A stretch of DNA of 64,000 bases from Tupaia tana (taxonomy: Eukaryota; Chordata; Mammalia; Scandentia; Tupaiidae), in assembly GCA_026018925.1 (NCBI GenBank), contig JAKSZU010000006.1:191219449-191283448 (forward strand). The letters run 5' to 3'. This document shows positions 55,529-64,000 of this stretch, piece by piece (within the stretch, counting starts at the first letter, position 1; every line of letters starts with the position of its first letter). A program made the position numbers and the translations under genes. The notes under the pieces were generated by a model. It saw nothing but the letters and a program-made list of their open reading frames with translations. It had not been told where the DNA came from and ran no database searches.

Positions 55529-55745
55529 TTTAGCTTAATCCCTGAGTCACACCCAGGCCTCTCATGTAGTCCCAGCCTGTGGAGCACAGCATCTTAGCAG
55601 TGGTGCCCCTGTAGCTACGTCTTAACGCTTGTAATTTTGATGAAGTGCAGCTTATCCATTTTCATTAAATGATTTCTACTGTGTTGTTTTACTAAAAATG
55701 AAAACAAAATCTTTGCCTAGCTCAATATCAGCCTTCTCTAATGTC

Positions 55746-56450
55746 ACCCACATGTTTGGGAGCAATGATCTATCTAAAACCTAGTATGGGAATAAGCCCC
55801 TTATAGGTTTTGTTTTATTCTCCAGGTCCTTTTCTTCTAACATACATACAAGCTTGTTTTAACAAACTAAATAAATACATGACACAAAAAAATAAAAATA
55901 ATAAAAGATGACTTTTAAACAATAGATTATTAAAATATAGTCTAGAAAATCCATTTATTAAAAGTTGTATTGTTAAATATATATTTCAGAAAATGTATTT
56001 TCATATAAATTGACTAAAATATCATTTTATAAATAACTAGAAAAGCCCAAGTCATAAATAAGAACAAGAAGAGAATGATTTAAAATCTCCTCTAAAAAGA
56101 GAACTGTCACAGAATGTAAACAATGTAGAAAGAAAGAGAAAAATATTTTAACAAAGTTTTACTTTTGGAAAATACTAAATACTTTAATGGTTGACTAACA
56201 AAAAACAACTCAAAGAGGAAAGTGAGGAAACAATGAAAACAGGCAGATCATAGAAGAAAAAGATTGAATTACTAGGAGTATAAAGTATGCTCAACATTAT
56301 GGTAATTGGGGAAATTTAAGTGGCAACCATAATAAGATTTGATTGCATAACCGTCAGACAAGAAAAGTTGGAGTCTGCTATTACCTAACATCAGAGAGAA
56401 TGAAGTTAGAAAGACAATTTCTATTAAAATTGAAAATGTGCACATCTAAG
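55746..56450. other. unannotated AT-rich sequence
   Basis: Parts near 56400-56450 may be old L1. Nothing firm. Confidence 0.35.
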
Positions 56451-57539
56451 ATCTAGCTATTCTATTTCCAAGACTATGCGCTAGAGCTACTCTTAAGCAA
56501 TACTTAGTCTAAACATCAGAAATATGTTAAATACCTTTATAAACTTTGTAATGATGTATCAGAAATATATGGAACATAGATTCTCTTGAGGGAGAAAGAA
56601 AGGCAATATACTGAACAAACACTTAAATTGTTTATAGTAAGATAATAGAAGTTACAAATGAAAGCTCCATTCTCTGCATGCTAATTGTGTACTAGGAAGA
56701 GAAGGAATGGCAGAACCCAAAAGAGGAAGATATAGAATTTAAATGTATCTATCATATTTGCTTTTATGGGCATTGCTTATTTCACTTATTGTATGGAATA
56801 AAGAGCTACAAAATCTCGGTGGCAAAAATAAGGATTTTTTTTCTCATACCTACAGTGTTCATGTAGCTCTGTTGTCCTCAATGGCACTTACTCCTGTATT
56901 TGAAGCTTGGCTGGTGTTCTGTAGATCTAGGCTGGGTTCAGCTAGGCAAGTTGGCTTGAAGCTGACGTGATATCTGCTTCTGTTCTACTCTAAGTACCAG
57001 ACTGAAAGACCAACAGGTATCTAGAGGAACTTCTTGGATGGCAGAAACCCACGAAGGTACAACCAACCTCACAAGCACATTTCATGTCCCCTGATAGTAT
57101 CATTCCTGAAAATATACCCTTGGTCAAAGTACTTACATAGCTAGACCAAAATCAAAAGGCATGTGGAAGAACAGGGTGATAGTCATGCTCTGTTTTTGTG
57201 GGAAGAATTATAAAATAACAGGATGAGCCAAATCATAACATGGTAGCATGCCATTCCCTTTCTTCCTCTTTCAGGTTCCATTTTTCCTTCTTTTTCTAAA
57301 ATAGTAATTAACATGCAGAAAATGAAGCTTCATTTGTAACATCTATAATTTTACTATAAACAATTTAAGTATTTGTGGGGTATATTGTCTTTCTTTCCCC
57401 CTCAAGAGAATATCTCTGTGCTCCATATATGCAGATACATAAGTACAAAGTTTATAAAGATATTTAAAATATTTCTGATGTCCATACTGAATATTGTTTA
57501 AGAGTAACTCCAGTGCATAGTCTTGGAAACGGAATGGTT
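56451..57539. repeat. large imperfect inverted repeat
   Basis: Left arm 56451-56711 and right arm 57250-57539 are reverse complements over about 260-290 bp, roughly four of five bases alike. Shared words (right-arm orientation): gccattcc, catgcag, catttgtaac, actataaacaatttaagt, ctcaagagaat, acaaagtttataaag, atttctgatg, catagtcttggaaa. The right arm has about 35 extra bp near 57275-57310. The spacer is about 540 bp. It could be an inverted duplication, or two copies of one old repeat in opposite directions. Confidence 0.85.
56745..57245 (-). mobile_element. possible LTR remnant in the spacer
   Basis: agagctacaaaatctcggtg, gttcatgtagctctgttgtc and aggctgggttcagctaggca recall reverse-oriented ERVL/MaLR-type LTR text, but weakly. 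Old and broken if real. Confidence 0.3.
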
Positions 57540-57589
57540 ATATCTACATGGAAAAGGACCCAAGTTTGCACTGTGGACCTTCCTTATCA

Positions 57590-57735
57590 GGTCCGACAAG
57601 TGCTCATGATCTAAACCAGCTGAGATTAGGTCTAGATTGTGGCATGAGGACCCTGTTAGGGATGCCTCTCTCTTTCTCTCTTTGTCTCTCTTTTCTCTCT
57701 CCTTCTATCTCCTGAGAGAAATAATGTTTTTAAAA
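57590..57735 (+). mobile_element. possible SINE-C fragment
   Basis: tctagattgtggcatgagga, ccctgttagggatgcctctc and a long CT-rich run match the body and CT part only. Confidence 0.35.
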
Positions 57736-57743
57736 AGGAAAAG

Positions 57744-57937
57744 TGATCAGCAGATGCTGTAGCAGTTACATCAGTGGACTTCCACACGGCTGACCATGGT
57801 TCAAGTCCCAGAACCGGAGACTTGAAACTCATGCTGGCTATGTATACATACATACCCAAGATCTGAAAAGAATGAAGGAGAAGGGATTGTGGTGTGGTCA
57901 TCCCCTGGAGGGTGATTTCTCACTTCTCCTCTTATTG

Positions 57938-57983
<46 letters not shown>

Positions 57984-58035
57984 GTGAGTGCACACATCCT
58001 AAGGAAAAAATCTCTCAAAAATAAAAATAAAAAAA
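57744..58035 (+). mobile_element. SINE-A/C with TC expansion
   Basis: gtgatcagcagatgctgtag, atggttcaagtcccagaacc, body gaatgaaggagaagggattg, an expanded (TC)n at 57942-57979, gtgagtgcacacatcctaag and an A-rich tail. Confidence 0.88.
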
Positions 58036-58270
58036 GAACTGCAAAATAACATGTTAGACTTAGAGGGGGAGTAAAGAATAGCATAGAGGGCAATTCCATC
58101 TACTACATCTAATGTAGATATAAAAATACATTTGTCAATTCTGGTTCATTCTGTGACTATATGAGTATCTATATTACATTTCTTTTTGCTTTTCTCTGTA
58201 TTATTGTCAAATTATACTACATTAAAAATTTTAAATAAACTACAGCACAATTAGTATTATCAAGCCAATT

Positions 58271-58520
58271 AAAAAAATTTTGGAGAGATTTTTGCTATAG
58301 GGCGTACGTGCTTGCCCAAGAGACAGAGACAGAAAGTGAGAAATCATCCCCCAAAGGGATGACCATGCCACAATCCCTTCTCTTCTATTCTCCTCTTGGG
58401 ATTTTGGGCATGCATGTACATGTGCCTGGTGTGAATTTGAAGCCACCAGGTCTAGAACTCAAACTGTGGTTAACCGGGAGTACAGCAACATAAACCTTAC
58501 ACCATCAGCTGATCCCTTAA
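58271..58520 (-). mobile_element. SINE-A
   Basis: Reverse copy: ttggagagatttttgctata, gggcgtacgtgcttgcc, ttgggattttgggcatgcat, ccatcagctgatccc. Flanks caagccaatt (58261-58270) and caagccattt (58521-58530). Confidence 0.9.
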
Positions 58521-58639
58521 CAAGCCATTTTATCTTTCATAATTTTATGTACTTTTTACAAATTCTGTCCTACTGTCTTTCTGAAAAACTACCTCATCTT
58601 TTAAAATGAAACTGAAATGCATAGTAAATGGCTAATTAT

Positions 58640-59115
58640 AGTCATGGATCACTAAAGCTTATTCCTTCTAACTGAATCTTTGTTCCCTTTTATCGATATT
58701 TACCCTCTCCATTCACCCCCTTCCCAGGCCTTTGGTAACCCCTAGTTTTTTGTTTTACTCCATCAGAAGAGGTGGAGAAAAAGAGAGAAAGTGAGAAAAT
58801 TTTCCCTCTGGAGAATGGTCACACTGCAGTCTCTTCTCATTTCTGCTTCCTTTTGGGATCTTGGGCTCACATGCACAAGTGCCTGGCATGTTTATCAAGC
58901 TGATAGTTTTGCAGATCTAGTTGCTTTAACTGTCACATCAGTGGATGGCCTAGTAACCACCATTCTATGTTCTACATTAATGAGTTGGGTTTTTTTATGG
59001 TTAAACATAAAAGTGGCATTTTGTTGTAATTTGTCTTTCAGTGCATGACTTATTTTATTGACAATAATGGTCTCTAGGTCTTTCAGTTTTATACATGCAT
59101 TTTGAAATTGCTAAA
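58640..59115 (-). mobile_element. L1M 3'-UTR fragment split by a SINE-C
   Basis: ctctccattcacccccttcc and caggcctttggtaacccc precede the SINE; agtaaccaccattctatgtt, gtgcatgacttattttattg and ggtctctaggtctttcagt follow it. This is reverse L1M 3' text. Confidence 0.6.
58750..58952 (-). mobile_element. SINE-C inside L1
   Basis: Reverse copy: ggagaaaaagagagaaagtg, atggtcacactgcagtctct, cacaagtgcctggcatg, aactgtcacatcagtggatg. The L1-like words taacccctag and tagtaaccacc on either side may be the TSD. Confidence 0.7.
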
Positions 59116-59128
59116 AGCATTGATTTTA

Positions 59129-59394
59129 GGGCCAGCTACTAGCACGGTGGTTAAAGTGGCTGAATCCCACTGGCCAACTGTAGTTTTAGTCCAGGTTATA
59201 GTGGCTTAAAGACTACACTGGATGTATATGTGTGCATGTCCAAAATCTCAAGAGGAGAATAGAGCAGAAGGGATTGTGGTGTGGCCATCCCTCCTAGGGG
59301 GGTGATTTCCCACTTTCCATTTCTCTATCTCTCTCTCTCTGTTTCTGGTGAGTGCATGCAAACTAGAGCAAAACTGAAAAAAAAATTTAAAAGA
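59129..59394 (+). mobile_element. SINE-C/A with TSDs
   Basis: Head gggccagctactagcacggt, body tccaaaatctcaagaggaga and aagggattgtggtgtggcc. Identical TSDs attgatttta (59119-59128, 59395-59404). Confidence 0.92.
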
Positions 59395-59504
59395 ATTGAT
59401 TTTAAATGTTCTCACTACAAAAATGCTTTTAAGTAAGTAAAGTGACGAATATGTTAATTAACTTGATTCAATCATTTCAATATAAATATGTACAACATAT
59501 TTAT

Positions 59505-59718
59505 GACAGTGAGAGAGAGAGACAGAGAGACAGAAAGCAAGAAATCACCCCCCATGGGGGATGGCCACGCCGCAATCCCTTCTCCATTCTCCCCTCAGGA
59601 TCTTGGGCACACATGCACACACGCCCGGCATGAGTTTAAGCCACCGGGTCCAGGACTCGAACCACAGTCAACTACATGGGAGTCCAGCGACATAACCATT
59701 ACACTAACTGCTGGTCCC
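59505..59718 (-). mobile_element. SINE-A without its 3' tail
   Basis: Reverse copy that begins in the gagagagagacagagag part; the ctatagcaaaaacc word and A-rich tail are absent. Head intact (gtccaggactcgaaccacag, taactgctggtcccc). No TSD seen. Confidence 0.9.
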
Positions 59719-61356
59719 CAGATACCCTTTTCTATTAAGGCCATTTAGCCATTCTTTTGTCATGTTTAAAGAAATTTGTGTACATCATATTTCTAATTCA
59801 GCACTTACCTCATTTGGTTCTTGTCATTTGCTAATGCAACTATCTCTTTCCATCAACTACTGAATTCCTTCATATCAAAAAAGAAGCTTATATGGATAGA
59901 CATTTAAATCTATTTTCCGAGGGGAGTAAATAAATGCTCACTAACATATAACCTTTCTTTATTCCAAGCACATAGATATATAGGCAGTTACCTAATCTTG
60001 TTTGCAGGTAGGTAGAGCTGTGCAATTGAATTTTCACTGATAGAATGTGAAAAAATGTTGTGTGAGCCAATACCAAGCCAGGCCTTTAAAGAGGTTCCAG
60101 CTGTTTGCATGGCCAGGGGATGCATTTGATGATGGCTTGTGTGGAGCGGTCAAGACAAAATTCTGGTTCTGAATGATTCTCCCATGATTAGGATGTAAGC
60201 AAGAAAAAATTTTACTGGTTTGCACTCTGAGATATTTAAGACTATTTGTTATACTATTTATCCCACCTAACTAATATATCTAACTAGTAATTTTCTTGTA
60301 ATGCCATTCAGTAAATGAATGAATATCATAAAAATATAGATTTATTACTAACATTTTAACAGAAAGAAAAAATTGAACTCTTTGGTAAAAATGTTGAGAT
60401 ATGCTTCCTCAATCTATTTAAAGTTAGATATATGATCCAGAGATATGAATGTCAGTGCCTAAAATTATGTGGTTATAACTGTAGTAATATATTTACAATA
60501 TCTATGAAGATGAGATAAATGTATTTTTGTTATTCATTCATTTAAAATACATAATTTACAAAAAATTGAAGTTATAGATTTAAAAAGTTGTTGACAAACT
60601 GATTGCAATGGAAATCACATAATAAATATTTATAAATTCATTAAGTTCTACATAAAGGTAAACCCTGAGTATTTAAAACTCTTCTTTAGCTAATTGGCTC
60701 CGTATAATTGAAGTCACTATTCAGCCATTTATAAAACTTTCATCACAAAATGAATTTAAATATTTTATGAATCATGTAATTGCCTGAATTATTTTTGAAA
60801 GCACTGTAGCACTGTTGTTCATGCTAGAAAAGTACCTATTATAGGTCTCTCATGAAACAATGTTTATGAAGTTTTTAAAATATTCCTAGCAGAAAGATCT
60901 AAATTTGAGAGTAGATTTACTCTCATAAGGAAAAAAATAATCAAACTTTATTTCATTTATTTAAAGTCTCAAAAGTAAAAAAAGAAAGAAAAAATTAAGT
61001 ACACACTGTATACCTTTAAAATTTTAAACATTACCAAGTTGCAGATATTTCTGATGAAATCCAGATGGCTACAATTGCTTAGGCTTTAGTTAATTACAAT
61101 TATTTTTAATTCTCAATGCATACTTCTTTGTAATTGATTTTAAATTACTTAATTCCTTTCTGCATGATTTATGTCATTAACAACACCAGGTTTCTGCTAA
61201 GAAAATAATTTAATGGATTAAACATTGATAAATTAGCCTCTTAGGAATATATACCTATGAGCTATGTCAATTTAAAATTAGGGCAGCATTTTTGATACCT
61301 TGATCAGAAAAATAGAATATAAAAATTGCCTTTATCAGTATTTTATATCCTGTTGG
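59719..61356. other. unannotated AT-rich sequence, about 1.6 kb
   Basis: I recognise no repeat, exon or RNA gene. Confidence 0.45.
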
Positions 61357-61360
61357 TTGA

Positions 61361-61448
61361 AGAAGAAGAAGAAGAAGAAGAAGAAGAAGGAGAAGGAGAA
61401 GGAGAAGGAGAAGGAGAAGGAGAAGGAGAAGGAGAAGGAGAAGAAGAA
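61361..61448. repeat. (GAA)n(GGAGAA)n microsatellite
   Basis: About nine GAA units, then about nine GGAGAA units, then AAGAAAGAAA. The lysine/glutamate frame through it is an artefact of the repeat. Confidence 0.95.
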
Positions 61449-61449
61449 A

Positions 61450-61823
61450 GAAATGGTTACTTTTATTATGCTCTTTGATAAATTGATGTTTAATATTTAG
61501 TGTGTACAGACCTAATCAAATCCTTCCTCAAGAAGTCTATTCTGATTCTCTGCTCTCAACCCTATTGAATCCCTCCAGTATCTAAAGAATAAAACTAGAA
61601 GCTATAAAACACATGAAGGTTTCAGGATACTATTAGATTATGCTCAATCTGTTCTTATAGTACAGGTAACTTCACGGAACTTTTCAGATGAACACAACTC
61701 AAGGTCTATTTCTCCTCTGAAAGTACATTTTCCTTTCACAAATTATTATCTCATTAATTGTTTTCTCAATTTAGTTTTTATACCTTCAACTCCTATAGTT
61801 CATCTATATAAATTCTTTATCTC
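61450..61823. other. unannotated sequence
   Basis: Nothing recognised; the CT-rich words resemble L2 only weakly. Confidence 0.3.
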
Positions 61824-61839
61824 AAAAAAATAACTTTTT

Positions 61840-62020
61840 GGGGCCAGCAGGTGTCATAGTGGTTAAGAGAACGGGGGACTCCCACATGGACAACCGTGGT
61901 TCAAGTGCTGAACCTGGCAGTTTGCTTTCTCTCTCTCTCTCTCTTTTTTTTTTCTCTCTCTCCTATTATGTCCTTATCTGGTCAAATTAAAATAAGTAAA
62001 GTTAAATAAAATGATTCTTT
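61840..62020 (+). mobile_element. SINE-B with TSDs
   Basis: Head ggggccagcaggtgtcatag, B box gtggttcaagtgct, CT run, ggtcaaattaaaataagtaa. Identical TSDs aaaaaaataacttttt (61824-61839, 62021-62036). Confidence 0.93.
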
Positions 62021-62140
62021 AAAAAAATAACTTTTTTTTTACCTTAAACAGTTTTAGTTTCCTCTTTAGCATGTAACTATCAAATTCTTTTCTATTTTTG
62101 AATAGTTTTTACTCAAACTTCTACTTACAAAAGTATCTTT

Positions 62141-62190
62141 TGTGTGTGTGTTTGCATGTGTGTGTGTGTGTGTCTGTGTGTGTGTGTGTA
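62141..62190. repeat. (TG)n microsatellite
   Basis: Interrupted TG run beside the next element; it may have grown from its A/T-rich tail region. Confidence 0.9.
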
Positions 62191-62206
62191 TGGTTTTTTT
62201 TTTATG

Positions 62207-62291
62207 TTTTAAGAAAGGTTCTCACCATGTCATGATCCTCCTGCTTCAGTCTCCTGAGTTCTAGGAACACAGGTACATGCTATCAAGCCTG
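62207..62291 (-). mobile_element. 7SL-derived SINE monomer (B1/FLAM-like)
   Basis: Minus strand: gtcaggcttgatagcatgta, cctgtgttcctagaactcag, gagactgaagcaggaggatc, atgacatggtgagaac. Matches the Alu/B1 left-monomer order with a small deletion. A G run (62304-62318) lies just outside. Confidence 0.75.
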
Positions 62292-62319
62292 ACTCTCTAA
62301 AATGGGGGGGGGGGGGGGC

Positions 62320-62905
62320 AGTAAGTTGCTGGACCTATTAAAAAGCTAGACCTAGTGAAACTTTGAGAAGAAAATACAGATGAGAGTATTGCCATCTTTA
62401 ATGTTGTAGTCACTCTAAGAATATAAGAATAGAATGACACTTAACATTTGGTTCAAATGTCAAACTAATAAACTATACATACACACCAAAAATATATTAA
62501 AAGTTCATGATTTACACAATGAGGCATTTGGAGAGATCAGGATAGACTTACCAGTCAGACCCCCAAAATAGCTGTAGACAGAAGGAAAGGAGACTGACTT
62601 GGTGTTTTTATGATGGAGAGATTGGGGCCAGTGGTAGGTTCCCTTTCATGTGAGATTTGAATGTCTCATTTATGTTGAAGGAGGGTGAGCCTAGGATTTC
62701 TTATCAACTTGTACAGATATGGGATAGAAGCAGAAGAGGGAGTAAGTCCTAAAAACTGTCAAAAACATTTAAATAATGAGTCAAACCTTTGCTACTCAAA
62801 ATAGTCAGATTTCTTAGTTAAATCACAAACTATAAGAACAATTTTAAAAACTGATGGAGTATACTTCAACAAGCTTAGACATTTTTGTTCTTCAAAAGAT
62901 ACTTA
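62320..62905. other. unannotated sequence
   Basis: Nothing recognised. Confidence 0.35.
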
Positions 62906-62909
62906 TGGC

Positions 62910-63135
62910 TTTGCCTCTATGGTGTAGTTGGTAGCATACTGGACTGCAGAGCTGGAAACCACATGCCAACCTTCCATGAGTCCCTGACCCAATCACCTTA
63001 AATCATGTAAGCATGCCCCAAATCCTGGTGAGTTGGAAGACTGAAGAAAGAGATACTTTGAGTGATTTGAGACCTAAGGAGAGGTCTCTCTCCTGCATGA
63101 GTTAAAAAACAAACAAACAAACAAACAAAAAGAAT
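62910..63135 (+). mobile_element. tRNA-headed SINE with a different head
   Basis: Head ctctatggtgtagttggtag with catactggactgcagagctg looks tRNA-like and unlike the A-C heads. Downstream gtaagcatgccccaaatcct and agagaggtctctctcctgca echo the SINE-C body; tail is CAAA repeats. Diverged. Confidence 0.5.
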
Positions 63136-63171
63136 ATAAAAAGCCAAGTCATAGACTAGAAATATATATGT

Positions 63172-63210
63172 GTATACACACACACACACACATACACACA
63201 CACATATATA
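63172..63210. repeat. (CA)n/(TA)n microsatellite
   Basis: Interrupted CA run ending in TATATA. Confidence 0.85.
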
Positions 63211-63284
63211 TAGGTGACTTGTATCCAAAATATATAAATAACTTTAACAAATCCATTGCAAGGAAAAAGAAGCAAAGAAACAGA

Positions 63285-63530
63285 TGACTGGACTTATGGC
63301 CTGATGGATAAGAGAGGCAGATCCCACATGGCCAACCATGCAGTTCAAATCCCAGCCCTAGTGGCCAGTAAAACATGTAAGGCATGTGAGAATGTATGTC
63401 CCAAATCCTTAAAGGACAGAAAGAAGGGATTGTGGTGTGACAATGCTCCATTGAGGCTTGCCTTCTCTCTCTTCTTTTTCCTTCTGTCTCTTTGTTTCTC
63501 TCTGGCACACCCTCTAAGAAAAGAGAAGGA

Positions 63531-63622
<92 letters not shown>

Positions 63623-63662
63623 AGAAAAGAGAAAGGAAAGAAAAGAAAAGAGAAGAAAGAAA

Positions 63663-63722
<60 letters not shown>

Positions 63723-63755
63723 AGAAAGAAAGGAAGGAAGGAGGAAAAGGAAAAA
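63285..63755 (+). mobile_element. SINE-C with a giant GAAA tail
   Basis: gacttatggcctgatggata, gcagatcccacatggccaac, cagttcaaatcccagcccta, gaagggattgtggtgtgac, ctctggcacaccctctaag, then the microsatellite in place of poly-A. Confidence 0.82.
63528..63745. repeat. (GAAA)n microsatellite
   Basis: More than 200 bp of GAAA units with GGAAA and GAAAA interruptions. The long Lys/Glu/Arg frames across it are artefacts. Confidence 0.97.
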
Positions 63756-63799
63756 TTATTTAACTAGTCAGTCAGTTACTTTACCATGAAAGCTATACG

Positions 63800-64000
63800 G
63801 GGACCAGCAGGTGGCATGGTGATTAAGGTGATGGACTTTAACATGGCTGACCATGTTTCAAGTCCTAGACCCAGCCATTTGAAAATCACACCAGGTATGT
63901 GGGTGTACATGCCCCAAATTCCAAGAGGAGAATGGAGGAGAAGAGATTTTAATGTGACCAATCCTCCTGGGAGAGGTGATTTCTCACTTTCTTTCTCTGT
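63800..64000 (+). mobile_element. SINE-C/A cut by the window edge
   Basis: Head ggggaccagcaggtggcatg, atgtttcaagtcctagaccc, body aattccaagaggagaatgg, tgatttctcactttctttc. Continues past the window. Confidence 0.9.

Larger units (their letters stand above)
54473..55745 (-). mobile_element. L1M 3' region split by three SINEs
   Basis: Pieces of one L1M 3' end in reverse: aaaattcacccactgtcagt; then ccaccatcacaatcaaaaca and tgtgccctttcacagtcatt; then, behind the two other SINEs, gtaattttgatgaagtgcag and aatctttgcctagctcaata. Colinear order supports one original insertion. Confidence 0.6.

Noticed and set aside
63256-63789. 177-residue open frame rich in Lys, Glu and Arg
   Set aside because: It is translation of a SINE plus the GAAA microsatellite; composition follows the repeat.

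Overview
The window reads as an intergenic stretch of a placental mammal genome. I find no protein-coding gene, no exon with convincing conservation and no functional RNA gene. The sequence is AT-rich and packed with interspersed repeats of very different ages. Old layers are typical of mammals: MIR and L2 fragments, L1M-type LINE fragments, MLT1-like (ERVL-MaLR) LTRs, one Tigger/pogo DNA transposon and one short mariner-like MITE. Two 7SL-derived (Alu/B1-like) SINEs point to Euarchontoglires (Supraprimates).

The dominant repeat is a tRNA-derived SINE superfamily, about 65 copies on both strands. I use four working names. SINE-A is a long (about 255-270 bp), CpG-rich, near-consensus young form: tRNA-like head with A box (tagcataatgg) and B box (ggttcgagtcc), then a body containing a C6-T-G6 hairpin, a CT-rich stretch, the motif ctatagcaaaaacctctcc and an A-rich tail. 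SINE-C is an older, diverged form of the same body with a ggtggcatggtggttaag-type head. SINE-B is a short form (about 160-200 bp): the head is joined almost directly to a CT-rich stretch and an aaataaataaa-type tail. SINE-D is a separate diverged family with gtagtaaaa after the A box and an aagtaaataaat tail. I do not recognise these as primate, rodent, lagomorph, carnivore, bat, horse, hedgehog, armadillo or afrotherian SINEs. From memory of the literature, tRNA-derived CYN/t-SINEs dominate the colugo (Dermoptera), and with 7SL SINEs present a colugo is my best guess and a tree shrew second. This is inference, not a database match.

Layout: 1-4 kb is mostly unique sequence with the mariner MITE (2.0 kb). 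From 5 to 9 kb there is a dense SINE cluster. An L1 block occupies 8.5-10.2 kb. SINEs are scattered from 11 to 16 kb, including a SINE inside a SINE at 14.3 kb. Two places (17.7-18.3 and 20.1-20.6 kb) carry two SINEs in a row with three copies of one target site. An L2 and a MIR are split by SINEs at 22.5-25.3 kb. An L1M 3' end of about 3 kb, broken by four SINEs, lies at 25.4-28.3 kb. An L2 split by two SINEs is at 30.4-31.9 kb, then an MLT1-like LTR split by an L1 tail at 32-32.7 kb. An L1M piece is at 33.9-34.9 kb and a Tigger element with three SINE insertions at 36.4-38.2 kb. An L1 ORF2 piece lies at 41.1-41.9 kb. Young SINE-A copies are frequent at 43-46 kb. Further LTR, L2 and SINE remnants run from 46 to 54 kb, and an L1M 3' end broken by three SINEs is at 54.5-55.7 kb. 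A large imperfect inverted repeat lies at 56.45-57.54 kb. The last part holds sparse repeats, GAA/GGAGAA and GAAA microsatellites, and a SINE cut by the window edge.

Nothing here works together as a pathway. What the window records is a history of insertion: Tigger, L1M, L2, MIR and LTR layers first, older SINE-C/D next, and SINE-A/B last. I did not find a candidate for a new functional system. The most interesting unexplained structure is the inverted repeat near 57 kb, followed by the repeated-target SINE pairs.
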